Positions 5,770 through 5,867 of a DNA stretch of 5,867 nt are shown here, piece by piece. Source of the DNA: an uncultured Saprospiraceae bacterium (GTDB lineage: Bacteria; Bacteroidota; Bacteroidia; Chitinophagales; Saprospiraceae); NCBI GenBank assembly GCA_938002705.1, contig CALLAG010000033.1, forward strand, positions 1-5,867. Reading direction: 5' to 3'. Made by a program: the position numbers and the translations under genes. Within the stretch, counting starts at the first letter, position 1, and each line of letters opens with the position of its first letter. A model generated the notes under the pieces. The model was given only the letters and a program-made list of their open reading frames with translations. It was not told the DNA's origin and did no database searches.

Positions 5770-5867
5770 GTGATCACTGGTAATCTCAATATAGACAGGT
5801 CATGGAAGCAAGTACTGACAACGGAATTCTCATCGCCATACTTCCAAGAACTCATTAGCCAACTTAG
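5770..5867 (+). CDS. ung: Uracil-DNA glycosylase, N-terminal part (partial)
   Basis: The frame opens with a GTG only 2 bases after the esterase stop and stays open to the window edge (32 codons plus 2 bases). The peptide contains NIDRSWKQVLTTEF and SPYFQEL, matching the N-terminal block of family 1 uracil-DNA glycosylases (general form SWKxxLxxEFxxPYFxxL), which remove uracil from DNA at the start of base excision repair. The catalytic GQDPYH motif would lie beyond the window. No ATG in this frame is nearby; the ATG at 5801 is in another frame. GTG is therefore the most likely start. The spacing suggests co-transcription with the upstream genes. Confidence 0.82.
   Translation, partial: MITGNLNIDRSWKQVLTTEFSSPYFQELISQL

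Noticed and set aside
5664..5855. 63-codon - strand ORF across the esterase end and ung start
   Set aside because: It lies opposite the T9SS sorting domain and the ung N-terminus, both recognised on the + strand.

Overview
The window looks like chromosomal DNA of a member of the Bacteroidota, possibly Saprospiria-like. The evidence is a C-terminal type 9 secretion (T9SS) sorting domain on a secreted esterase, signal peptides ending in Ala-Gln or Gly-Gln, and a lipoprotein with the GCTDP...NY...C motif common in this phylum. Shine-Dalgarno sequences are absent, and TAnnTTTG-type promoter boxes are present. Base composition is AT-rich throughout, and no block stands out clearly as foreign.

Layout. 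(1) Bases 2-121 hold the last 39 codons of a + strand gene that starts outside the window, probably an envelope or outer-membrane protein. A strong hairpin terminator follows at 225-257. (2) Bases 122-580 contain no gene I can support, only two similar hairpin terminators, homopolymer runs and tiny ORFs. (3) A tRNA-Arg(UCU) lies on the - strand at 581-654, with its own promoter box upstream and a rho-independent terminator downstream. (4) A secreted protein with a PD-(D/E)XK nuclease-like core and a Cys-rich tail (925-1503, +) converges on a small lipoprotein (1618-2178, -). They share a bidirectional terminator at 1553-1588. (5) From 2355 a tightly packed + strand gene train runs to the end of the window: ribB fused to a degenerate GTP cyclohydrolase II domain, a PaaI-type hotdog thioesterase, a secreted DUF1080 (3-keto-disaccharide hydrolase-like) protein, a T9SS-exported alpha/beta-hydrolase, and the first 32 codons of ung (uracil-DNA glycosylase). 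Gaps are only 20, 2, 4 and 2 bases, so co-transcription is likely.

The train does not form one obvious pathway. It mixes riboflavin synthesis, CoA-thioester housekeeping, extracellular carbohydrate or ester hydrolysis and uracil repair. The best candidates for a second look are the uncharacterised exported nuclease-like protein and the RibB fusion, whose cyclohydrolase half has lost all three zinc cysteines. That fusion resembles the known RibBX type and is not new in kind. I see no CRISPR array, insertion sequence, integrase or clear new multi-gene system.
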